DNA from: Akanthomyces muscarius
Lineage: Eukaryota > Ascomycota > Sordariomycetes > Hypocreales > Cordycipitaceae
Reading direction: 5' to 3'
DNA: 64,000 bases
NCBI RefSeq assembly: GCF_028009165.1
Contig: NC_079246.1
Span: 2,914,001 to 2,978,000 of the forward strand
Shown piece by piece: positions 22,077 through 32,700 of the stretch. The notes under the pieces are model-generated. The model was not told where the DNA came from. It was given only the letters and a program-made list of their open reading frames with translations, and ran no database searches. Positions within the stretch are counted from its first letter, which is position 1. Every line of letters begins with the position of its first letter. The position numbers and the translations under genes are program-made.

Positions 22077-22973
22077 ATGAAGACTACAACGATGTTCTGG
22101 ACCGTTGCCGGGCTCATCGGCGCCGCAGCCGCCGTCCCGGCACAAGCTAGCTCCGAGACACCCTCGCCCACCACCAGCGGCCCGGCCCCAACCTGCACGG
22201 CGGCCCTCGTCACCAAGCTCTGCGACTACCCTCAACCAGGACCGGATTTTGCCATCGCCTACGACAAAGAATCGTGCTGGCAGTACTGCAACGCCCACGG
22301 CCCCTGCAACTTTGTCATCTTCGCTGCCGGCAACCCAAACACGGGCAGCGGCACCTGCTGGCTGTACCCCGGCGAGACGTTTGACGCGAGCAAGGGCAGG
22401 GGATCGGGCTGCGCCAATCCCTACCTGTCCGTATACGACAAGCCTACATGCACCGGCGGTGCATCCACAGGGCCCGGCGATGGTGTGCCGAGCCAGTGCT
22501 CCGCGGCCGTGGCCACGCCGTCCTCGCTGGCCGAGATCTGCGGGTACCCCACGCCGCCCGACGGCTGCTTCGCCGGCTGCGCAGCGAGCCGCAGCGCGTC
22601 CGAGTGCCTGGCCCAGTGCGCAAAGGCGGACGCGTGCAGCTACGTCGTCTTCAACCCGGGCAACCCCTCCAAGTCGCCGTACTCGTCGGGCAACTGCTGG
22701 ATGTACCCCGAGGGCACGTACGACAGCAGCAAGGGCGAGACGTGCAGCGGCAAGCCGGATCAATACGTGTACAACAACACCTGCCCGCGACCGTCGCCTA
22801 CGACATCCAAGGCGTCCTCTTCGACAGGAGGCATGGGACACGCTGACGGGGCAATGGCCAACAAGGCCGGTGGTGCATCGACGACGACGAGTGATAATGC
22901 AGCACCCACTGGGGTTGTGCTGAGCCACGGCTTGGTAGTGGGCGCAGCAGCGTTGGCATGGAATGCGCTGTAG
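22077..22973 (+). CDS. GPI-type cell-surface protein with two Cys-rich PAN/apple-like repeats
   Basis: A single exon of 298 residues. A signal peptide is followed by a short Ser/Thr/Pro stretch and two similar Cys-rich modules (about residues 40-125 and 140-235). Each carries C..LCDYP or EICGYP, a central SYVVFNPGNP-type strand (CNFVIFAAGNPN in the first), CW.YP and a closing cysteine after Y.Y. The pattern resembles PAN/apple domains that bind sugars or proteins at the cell surface. The C-terminus is Ser/Thr-rich and ends in a hydrophobic tail (VVLSHGLVVGAAALAWNAL), typical of a GPI-attachment signal. Likely location: cell wall or outer plasma membrane. Function unknown; may act in adhesion. 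Confidence 0.75.
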   Translation: MKTTTMFWTVAGLIGAAAAVPAQASSETPSPTTSGPAPTCTAALVTKLCDYPQPGPDFAIAYDKESCWQYCNAHGPCNFVIFAAGNPNTGSGTCWLYPGETFDASKGRGSGCANPYLSVYDKPTCTGGASTGPGDGVPSQCSAAVATPSSLAEICGYPTPPDGCFAGCAASRSASECLAQCAKADACSYVVFNPGNPSKSPYSSGNCWMYPEGTYDSSKGETCSGKPDQYVYNNTCPRPSPTTSKASSSTGGMGHADGAMANKAGGASTTTSDNAAPTGVVLSHGLVVGAAALAWNAL

Positions 22974-24541
22974 CTGGGCTTTCAAGTACTTGTATGCGGG
23001 CCTGGATGCGGCATTGTATATATATGTCTGCGGACGTGCATCTGTCTCACGCATCCTCGACTGGTGTGGTCTGTCCCTGTGGCTGCCACACACCCTGCAT
23101 CTACATCATCAGTTCCCCGACAATGCTGTTGTCGCTGCCGAGCGAGATGGGGCGATCTGTCAGTTGGTATATACAATGTGGGATTGTTTATAATCTGGAC
23201 TGGCACGCAATCATAATATTTAATAAAGCATTATCCAAAGGAGGTAAAGTTTGATCGCACAACATGCTCATGGATGCTGCACACGTCTACGTCGCATCAT
23301 TGGCGTACATGACGAGGCTTTGTGGCTTCGTGGCTGGCAATACTATTGCCATTGCTGCGGGCAGCCCTGCAAGCTGACGAAACGGAGTGTACGCGGGTCG
23401 GCCAGTTTTCGGCAGAAGAGTAGTGACAGATATACCGGTCCGTCCGAGCTTCTCTCTTCGAAATATTACCCAGAACCATATTGCCCCAAATATAGCCCCT
23501 ATTAAGGATGGGACAGTCGCAGCCGACGCTAAACAGCCATCTAGATCGGTGATTTCGTCTCGGACGCCGCCATGGAGCTGGGCGATCATGGCTTGTATAC
23601 GTTTCCACCCTGACAATGGCGAGGAACCTATGGCACCGGGCAGCGGAAAGGGCGCTTCTTGGGTTTATTGCTGAGCCCATAGGGTGTGAATGCACTGAGC
23701 TTAGTGCTCGTGAAGTCATGCGGCATGCAGGCGCAATTCCTGCAGGATCTTGCCATCAGTTATTCGCATACATGTCCAGAATGAGTGAACTTGGCATAAG
23801 CCAATTTCTGGATCGAGACCGTCATAAATACTGTACAATCTTTGTAATACGAGCCACCGGCTGTGGCGTCCAATACGCCATGCTATGCCCCTGACGCCAC
23901 GGATGGAACGACGGTTTTTAGTACCCCATGCCTCTGTCATGAGGGGTCATTGGCTACATTTGGTGTTACGTTGCTGATCTTTCGGTACCCAACCTCACAA
24001 AGTTGTCGCAGCTCGACAATCACGGCGGCCCAGTGCTGCATCTCAGTACTTTCGCAATCGATTGGATGTCGCAATCGATGAAAGGATGCAAGTGAATACC
24101 CAACAATGAGTTAGTTGGCAACCGTCGTCACAAGACTGAATTGCAGCTACAGCTGTGCATGTGGCAGCATCTCGGAGATACCTTGGGCTCCAGACGCCAG
24201 CCTTGGCCTCACAAGACCGGTCACACATCAGCTTAAAGTTGTAAATAACTGACTAGTTGACCGGTGAGCTTCACGCCGTTATGCTAAAGTATTCGTACCC
24301 CACTACCCGCTGCGGGTGGCACTTCATCGTCGGCCACTAGCTACGGCCCAGCGAGGCATTGGACCCAGTCTGGGGCGAGCCAAAAGGCTTTCCTGCGCGT
24401 CTCGGATCCCAGCACGTCCCGGATCCTAGCATGCAGCCCCCAGCTGCTGGCGTTGCGCCGTGGTGCGTCCAGCTCTGCTACGCGCATTTTTGCTCTCGGC
24501 ATCCTCGGGGTTCCCTCCCACGATGATTCAGGACAAGTAGG
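22974..24541. other. intergenic region, nothing recognised
   Basis: There are 1.5 kb without a convincing gene. A 109-codon minus-strand frame (23287-23616) contains one hydrophobic segment (VPSLIGAIFGAIWFWVIF) but has no recognised family and no supporting context; I do not call it. This gap marks the left edge of the candidate biosynthetic cluster. Confidence 0.4.
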
Positions 24542-25682
24542 ATGCCTCCTGACTCCAGCGGTGGCGGCGTGGATCGTCGTCGACAGCAGAATAGAGATGC
24601 GCAGAGAAGAAGACGTGAGTAAAACCAACTTTCGTGACTCGTCTTTAGTACCAACTGAAGGACTTGGCCAGCTTACGACTTTGCGGCGCATGCGTATCAC
24701 AGGAACCGCACTGAGGATGCAGATTGAAGAGCTCCAGGCTAAAAACGAGGAGCTCCAGACGAAGAACTTTGAGCTGCAGACATTCAAAACTACGACGCTC
24801 TGCACCAAAGAGTCTGGTTTTCCGCTGTCCACTGCCAAAAGCCCAATTCCATCAAGCTTCTTTGAAGTCAACTCTGCTCGAGAAGCATTGCCAAGCCGTC
24901 CGATGCCACACCAATTCTCGTGGAATGTCGCGGGCATAGCTTCTGAGAGCTCCCCAGCTTCAGTGTCATCTGCAGCGAACTCAACGTATCACAGTCGGCG
25001 CCAATCGCTCCATGAAAGAATCACGGGTCGCCCGGTTCCAGAGCCGGCGGGACAATTCCGCAACACAGTGCCATCGTCTCTTAGACAGTCCGAGTCCTCT
25101 GACAGAATGCGTCCTCCGGCACTGTCACTCGCAGGGTCCTCTAGCGACGAGTCTACAAGTCCTCTTGACCCAGGAAGCTACCTTGAAGCTGCTTCCGAAA
25201 CCCTCCGCTCCATGGACATTGCTCGGCCGCATTCGCAATCCCCATTGTCCACTTATTTCAAAACCAATGTACTCATGGATGCTTCAATGGCAGAATCATG
25301 GACACCCACAAGAATCCGGCCAGACTCTTTGTCGACCCGCGAGTGCTTGCCCTGGCCCGACTCCTACGGAATGCCGAAGCCTACCGGCCAGGGCCAGCAC
25401 GCCAAGCAGAAGGCCCTGAGGATTGCCGTCGTCAATCGGCAGATTTCGAGTGTAGAGCTGTTGATCAAATATGGCGCGGATCTGAACTTTATTGACGATA
25501 ACGGACGGACGGTGCTGCACGATGCTGCCGAGTCCAATGACGGGGAAATGGTGCAGATGCTGCTTGGACGCGGTGCTAACGCTGATTTAATGGACAGAGC
25601 AGGAATGACAGCTTTGGAAGTTGCCTCATCACTTGGGAATCTAGAAGTGGCAGAGGTCTTGCTAAAATCAAGCTCGGGGTGA
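24542..25682 (+). CDS. bZIP-ankyrin (bANK) transcription factor, ToxE/APS2-like
   Basis: Two exons (24542-24614, 24703-25682; intron 88 bp) give 350 residues. The first exon ends inside a bZIP basic region (RRRQQNRDAQRRRR, residues 12-25). It joins in phase to a leucine zipper with perfect heptads (Leu28, Leu35, Leu42, Leu49). A long Ser/Pro-rich middle follows, then three ankyrin repeats in the last 95 residues (VVNRQISSVELLIKYGADLN, GRTVLHDAAESNDGEMVQML, GMTALEVASSLGNLEVAEVL). bZIP-basic plus ankyrin regulators are known as pathway-specific activators of fungal NRPS clusters: ToxE for HC-toxin and APS2 for apicidin. Here the gene flanks an NRPS cluster, so I infer the same job. It is convergent with the aminotransferase fusion gene. 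Confidence 0.85.
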
Positions 25683-26537
25683 AGCGCATTATCTCCAACA
25701 CGATAGTAGTCATCAGTGATAATTCACAGCATAGCATTCAGCGGCGCAGGCTTGAATTCCTCGGTTCAGTGGTTTGGCAACCTTCAGAGTTTCATAGCTC
25801 CTGCAGAGCACTGCGTCTGCACGACGCGTGAATGACTGTCAATACAGGAACGCTGCAGGGGAGAGGAGTTCATCACGGGCTGCAGCTGCATGGCCATGTC
25901 GTCCACGTAGTCAAGCCGAAATTCCATTTGCTGACTTGTGTAGTCAGCGCAGTAAGCTCCAACGTATCCATTCGGAAAATAGTGTCTTGAAAAGGCTAGT
26001 TCTGGCAGATCTGCCGTTGTTCAGCTTGTCACCACGCATGTGGCTTGCAGCTGGTGTATACAGGGGAAGAACCTCCGCCCCAGCAAAACGCAACAACAAT
26101 GCATGTTCGTCAATAAAATGCCAACGTCATCACGGGCTTTATAAACGTGATGAGCAAAAAGACGCCATTAATGCGTAGGATCGCCGGAAAAGAAGCCAAA
26201 CCTACGGCGCACCACACCATGTGCCGAATCGAAGGGGTTGTGCCGAGAAATGCCCCAAACCCTTCCCTGTCATGGCGCCAAGATGCAGTATAACTTCACA
26301 GAAAACAGGCAAACTCCAGTCGGAGCCGGTCTGGTAACTTCACTGCATTTTGCGACTCTGCGATGTAGTGGCCCACATTCTATCCTGCAGCAATAATATG
26401 CAACTGTGAAAATCTATTGGTGCGCCGGCAGTTTATAACAAACGAATTTATTTTATTACTATCCACAGTTTTCTACAATGAGGCTTTACCCAACACAATA
26501 CTGCTGAGCTGCTTCAAGCGCCCAAGCAGCACCCAGT
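25683..26537. other. intergenic region between convergent genes
   Basis: Holds the 3' flanks of the regulator and the dehydrogenase-aminotransferase gene. No gene is recognised. Confidence 0.5.
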
Positions 26538-28981
26538 TTACAGTCGAGGCTGGGGACCCTGACGTCGGGCACTGCGATCTTCGTAGCGTTCCCCGCTGGA
26601 CAGGGAGCTTGCCGCTGCCAAAAAAGACTTTACATATTTGGCCACAATGGCGCTGTCGGTATCGGTAGACCAGACCGGCAGCTTGATGGCCTGATCATAG
26701 AAGAGCTTGGCCTTGGGAAACTCGGACGTTGGCTGCGCTTCGTACCAGGGCGAGTCGCCGTATCGCGGAATCGCTTCGTGCGGGCTCGTAAAAAGCGGCA
26801 AGTCGTGCAGAAGACCGGTAGACATGGGAATGTCCACTTCCTTCAGGCCGTGCTCGTCTTTCAGAACGCGGACAAACTTGTCACGGCTCAAGCCGTGGGG
26901 CGCCTTGGAAGGCTCAAACTGCATCACAAACGCGTACCAGGCGTGCTTGTCCTGGGACGAATTCTTGACGGTGGGCATCTTGAGAAACGGGATGGCGCTC
27001 AGCTCGTTGGCCATGTAGGATGCGTATGCTTGCCGCGTGGAATCGTGGCGCTCAAATAGGTTCAGCTGCTGGTTGGCTAGTGTGATGGCAAGAGGATGCG
27101 CCCGCAGGTTGAGACCGATTCCCGTCACTGTATTATTTCGTAGTCAGAATTTGTTGCTGTTCTCCGAAGAGTGATGGCCACTTACACCAGAATTTGCGTA
27201 GGGGGTGATCGGCAGGGACTTCTTGCTTTGCTCGCCTGTTAAAGTGGCCATGGAGGATGGCGCGAGAGTAATAGTCAGTAGAATTGGTGCCCATAACACC
27301 CGCCTGTCCGCCCATGACATTCTTCTTTGCCTGCATAGACCAGGCCGCCATATCACCCCATGACCCGACAATCTTGCCGTCCACCATGGCACCATGGGCA
27401 TGCGAGCAGTCTTCAAGAACTTTGATTCCGACCTTGTGCGCATTTTCCACGATTTCCTTCATCCTACAAGGCAGACCCCACATGTGCGTGACGATGATGG
27501 CTTTCGTTTTGGGTGTCGCTCGGGTGAGGATCTCGGCTGGGTCCAGATTTCCATCCTCCAGTGCATCACAGAACACTGGGACTGCTCCGTACTGCAGCAG
27601 TGGCGATGCCGTCGCGAAAAAAGTGTACACCGGGCAGAGAATCTCTTCGCCTGGGCACAGGCCAAGGGCGTCAAACATGTGTAAAATGGCAATAGTGCCC
27701 GAGCTGCAGACAAGTGCGTGCTTGAGATTGTGCATCTGCCGCCACCTGTCTTCAAATACCTGGTAGATATCCGAGCGGTCGTAGATAGACAGTGTCCTGT
27801 GCATCTGGTCCACAACTGCCGTCTCAGACTCTGCGGAGAGCAAGGGCCACACATGATGCGCGCCGTCTAGGGATGCTTCGGACGCCTGATGACGAGACTT
27901 CTGAGACGACGCAACACTTTCGTTGGCGTTGGCGTGGCTGTACGAATTCCTGATGGCTTCCATGACGCTGACTGTATCTCCGAGTCTTGCCAGCGAGGCG
28001 GGAAAGTCCGGCGCGCTGTCAGACACCCAGGCCGAAAACTTTTGGAGCATCGACTTGACTCGCGACGTCTTGCTTGATGAGTCAGTGAAGTTGAATATTT
28101 CGTTTCCAACGCCATCCTTGAGCTTAACGGCCTTGCCTTCTAGAGTAAAGGTACCGTTGGTGCCGGTGATGACCAAAGATTCTTCGTCTCTGTGGGCGAC
28201 ACGCGAAAGATGGACATGTCCGATCGTGCGTTGGGCCGCCTCGCCAAAATTCATGATGATATTGGCAACGTCGTCTCCACTGTAGGACTGTTCGATGCGT
28301 ACTCCTGCTGCACTGCGCGCGATGACAGACGTTGGGCGACCGAAGAGCGACACCATCATGTCTAACATGTGACAGCCGAGGTCCTCCTGTCGCGGGCGGA
28401 GAATCAGCATCTGGTGATTCGCAGGAATTTCATCATTCTTAAGGGTGTGTGTCGCTACTTACAGTTACGCCGACGCCACTACCTGCTCTCCAGGTAGCGT
28501 CCAGGTCCGCGATGCTAGCTGTCAGTGTACCCGTGACAGAGGCAACTTGGCCAACATGATGTAAGAGATCGGCTACAGCAAGGTATCGTGGCTCGAATCG
28601 TTTCTGGAAAGTGACTCCAATTTTGACAGGAAGCTTGCGGAGATGATCATACTCTTCCAGCGACTCTGCCACGGGCTTTTCCTTAAGAATCGCTATGCCA
28701 GCCGCTGCGAGAGCTGTGCAGCAAGGAAGATGGAAGCGATGCGGAACACACACCACAGCAAAGTGTAAATGATGCTTATGCTTCTTGATCAACTCCCCTA
28801 GGTCACTGTAGGCGCTAATGTCGGGGTGCTTGCTTGCGAATCGCTTTCGCGCTGCATCGTCGGCGTCACAGACGGCAACCACATTCCAAGACCGAGGGTG
28901 TGCGAAGAGGGTGGTGAAATGCGTCTTGTACCCACGGTGGCCGACACCGATAATGGCGACGTTGAGCGGTGTTTTTTCCAT
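26538..28981 (-). CDS. fused Gfo/Idh/MocA dehydrogenase - DegT/DnrJ/EryC1 aminotransferase
   Basis: Three exons (28981-28463, 28386-27186, 27127-26538; introns 76 and 58 bp) give 769 residues in one frame. Residues 1 to about 325 are a Gfo/Idh/MocA oxidoreductase: NAD(P)-binding AIIGVGHRGYKTHF, the EKPVAE active-site motif, and GVTEDLGCHMLD across the first intron. After a 25-residue hydrophilic linker, residues about 350-769 are a DegT/DnrJ/EryC1/StrS PLP aminotransferase: SSGTIAILHM, CPVYTFFATASP, VLEDCSHAHGA (Asp499) and WSMQAKKNVMGGQAG with the likely PLP lysine at 528. Together the halves would oxidise a sugar or cyclitol hydroxyl to a ketone and aminate it in place, as separate bacterial enzymes do in kanosamine (NtdC/NtdA) or scyllo-inosamine pathways. 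No ATG or stop near the linker suggests two genes. Substrate unknown. Confidence 0.88.
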
Positions 28982-29787
28982 TGTTATCTCCGTTCTGTGA
29001 TGCGAAAGTTATGGAATGCACTGATAAGGATGCGATTGGTCTCACGTCTTGTTAAACATAAGATGGGAGAGCGGAGGTACCTTTCATAACAGAGTTATGG
29101 GTCTTCTGGGAACTGCTTCTCAGCATATAATTGCTGTAGGCTGAATGAACAAGCCGAGATATGTCATCTGCAATGTTTCTTCTTAGCTTAATCACGATCA
29201 ATGTCTTTCCTCAGCTTGAGCGCGATCTCCGTGGATCACATCCGACTCCTCATTCGACAGAAGACCCTGTAATTACGAAATACTGGTACGTCCACCTCCG
29301 GAGCTACTCGGATGTAACAGTATGCATAGCTGTACTCAGCAATGAGCAGCCCCGTCTGCTGACACGCGCAATATTGACTGCAGCTGCTAAATGTATTATG
29401 CTATCCATTTTTGGAGTGATCCTTCGCTGGTGACTATACACAGATCTCGATCAAAACTCATGCGGGTGTGACAGTGACTACACCCGCTGCACTCAGAACA
29501 TGTGGCGCGAATAGAAAATGCTGACTCACTCTGTTGATTGTGCCAGGGGTACGAATTGGTATGGGTATTTGATCATTTATGCGTAAAGCATAAATCAAGG
29601 GCGAACAACTCGAACTTCATGCAACTCCATGGCTGGTGCCACAAATTTCGAGTGGAATACACGCACTGCCGAGTAGCTACAAGTTGCGAAGCTACCATGT
29701 TTTCGCAGGACACACGTAAATGTGTAGAGACAAATGTGAATTATTGATGCATATGCCGCATTCTGAGGGATACGCCACGCAGCAATT
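28982..29787. other. intergenic region upstream of the fusion gene
   Basis: Lies between the fusion gene start and the NRPS stop, both on the minus strand, so it should carry the fusion gene promoter and the NRPS 3' end. No gene is recognised. Confidence 0.5.
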
Positions 29788-32700
29788 CTACTCTTGGGGC
29801 CGCTTCTTCAAACGCAGCAGGAGATGGACTTGCGACTTCATATCTGCATGCTGTAGGACGTCTTCCATGCTTACTGGGAGCCCATGACGCTGAAAGTGCT
29901 TTACAAGCGCGTACGAGGCAATGAGATTGCCCCAAACGTCGTAAAATGGAACATTCTTTGCCCATGCATTCTCAAGAGCTGAGTGAGCACAGCCCAGTTC
30001 AGCGACCCACGCTGTCTGCACCAGGCTGCGTATCTCGTCGTGTTGCAGCTCTAAGTCTCCAGTCTCGTTGTTGCTTGCTGCATCTTCTTTATGTGACGAC
30101 TCGAGTGGCACGTCTATAGGTATCTTTGGAAGTCCCAGTTCGCCTGCTTCTGCCAGCGACACCTTTGCGTTGACATCTTCGTGGAAGAGTGTGGCATGTC
30201 CGACCATTCGGTCAAGTATTCTCTGTGCTGTCGCTTTCGAGAGCATAGATTTTGAAAAGTCCAGAGCAATGAAAGTTTCCTTTTCACCCAACGGCATACT
30301 GAATATTGTAGTATCGTGTCGATCGGCGGGAGGTCGAATCTCGTTAGCTGCGTAGGTATTGCCACCACCGATATGGAAGAATTCCTCGTCTTCTCCCAGA
30401 TTCTCGTACTCAACGAGCGTGCCCAGTCGTTCCCAAGGCCGCCATTCGGTGCATTCCTCAACAATACGTTTTAGTCGAAAATTCTCGAAACGAATTGCCT
30501 GAAAGTACTGTGTCTGAACTGCTTTCAGGAGCTCCAGCCGAGTCATATCAGTTTCAAGGCGAACGCGCACTGGGATATTATCGATGCATGCTCCGGCGAC
30601 ATGCTCTACATCCGGGAACGGGGCATTGCGGCCGCCTATCACAGACCCAAAAACCACATCGCGGCTGCCTGCCATCTCTGCTAATACAAGCGACCAGGCG
30701 GTTTTGATTGCGGTACCGATTGTGATTTCTGCGTGTGGTTGAAGAAACTTTGTCTCGATGGTTCTCGTAACCTCTCCATCCAACACATGCTCATATGGAA
30801 TGCCGTGGTGTTGAAAAACATTTGTCATGGAAGAACCAGAGAGCAGTTTGCGCCAGAAAGCTTTCGCCGCAGGAGCGTCATGATTGGCAGCGAAACTAAT
30901 GTAATTGAAATAGGACGGCGTGGGTGCAAGTGACGAATCGTTAAAAAGCAGCCCAAACTCTTTCCACCAACGGCCAATTGTGACTCCATCGTACTGCAGG
31001 TGTGAAGCTCGGAATATAAGACGCTTCACTCTGTTTTCCGAACCATAGAGCAGCCAAAACTTTATCAGGGCTTTAGTAATATCCAGAGACTGCTTAGACT
31101 CTGTTTGCATTAGACTTGTAGTTGCAATGGCAGGATTATCGACGCCGAAGCAGTGAACAATTTCAAAGGGCAATTGCTTCAATGAGGCTTGGTAAACACG
31201 TCGGCGATAGACAAAATAAACTGTCCGTAGTATGGCATGATATGAAACAAGAGCCCTGATAGCCTTTTGGAGCTGCTCGCTGTCCACAGCAGAGGCAAAG
31301 TCGAAAGTGTGGTAGTTTGTTCCGCCGCGAGTCTGAAGAGATGACCATGCCAGGTTTTCGATTTGGTAGTCCGTCGCCAAAGCTAAGTCTTCAATCTGCG
31401 ATGCAGGTACACCTAGCATCGGAGCTGCGACTCTTTCTAGAAAGTCAGTGGCAAAAACACTAGACAACGACGATAGTGGCTTGTAGTCTGGTTTTTTTGC
31501 TGCCTGTGGCTGGGTTTGATGTTTTTGTGAAATCACCGAGACGAGCTGGTCGAGACCGGGGTTATTGAGTATCTGCGCAACCGTCACCTCCAGTCCACGT
31601 CTGCGGGCGGCAATAGCCAGCTTCATAGCAAGAATCGAGTTTCCACCCAGCCAAAAGAAGTTGGACTCCGGAGTAACATCGTGCGCAGTCAACCCCAAAA
31701 TTTCGGCCCATAGATCAACCATGGCATTTCTGTCTCGACTCTTCACGTTCGAGGATTCTTCGCTTTTGGGTGCCGCAGTCAGCAGATAACTTTGGAGTTG
31801 CGATTCCGAGAGAGCTTCGGCCATTGCCCTGAGGAGCTTCCGGTCTGCCTTGCCTGACGCAACAGCTGGGATGCAGCTGACAGGCAGAAAGGCAGACGGG
31901 ATAAAATGTTCCGGTAGATATTTTGATAGCGCCTTCACAATTTCGACATGCCTAGCCTTGGTTATCTCATCAATTGGCTTCAATGGCGATGTGGCAGAGA
32001 TGTTTCTTGATGTGTCGCTTATAAATGCCACAAGATGCTCATGCGTCGGGCGATAGCGTGGGCAAATTACCTCCACGACCGAAACGGTTTCCCCTGAAGC
32101 ATCACTGCGATTGATGCGGTACTCAATTTCCCCCAATTCAACCCGGTTTCCCCTGATTTTGACCTGGGTGTCGCGCCGTCCACAGAATTGCAGCTCTCCA
32201 TTGTCTCTGTAGCGCACGAGATCGCCGGTATAGTAGGCGCGCTGTTTTTGAGTGCTAGCAGGTAACCAAGGAAGCGTGTTCACAAATGACGCCGCTGTGC
32301 GAGCCTCATCATTCAGATACCCTCGGGCGACTGTTGGTCCCTGAAGAACTAATTCGCCAATGGCACCGATGGGCGCAAGAAGTGCGCGGTTGTCAGTCCG
32401 AACGATCCAAGCTATTGTCTCTGGTATAGCCCTGCCCAGATTGGTCGGATCCCTGATACCATTTGACCACGAATACACTGTCGTCGACCCAGAAGTCTCC
32501 GACGGGCCGTAGATGTTGCGTAAATCCACCGCATCAGCCCATTCCGTAATGATATCGGTTGTCGCCGTTTCGCCCCAGGTACAGAGTGTCTTGACGCTAG
32601 GCACATCTTCTGGTTTGATGATTCGTGCAAGTGTTGGAGTGATACCCACCCATGTCACCTTCATATCCGTAATACAACTGGCGAGATCGTTGAAGCGGTT

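Noticed and set aside
21996..23093. 365-codon minus-strand frame over the cell-surface protein gene, and a 272-codon plus-strand frame in another phase
   Set aside because: Both are low-complexity Arg/Ala-rich shadows of a GC-rich coding exon; the called frame has a signal peptide, paired Cys repeats and a GPI tail.
26538..28981. Two separate genes (dehydrogenase and aminotransferase)
   Set aside because: The frame is continuous through the linker, there is no stop, splice-site pair or convincing ATG at the junction, and both introns fall inside domains.
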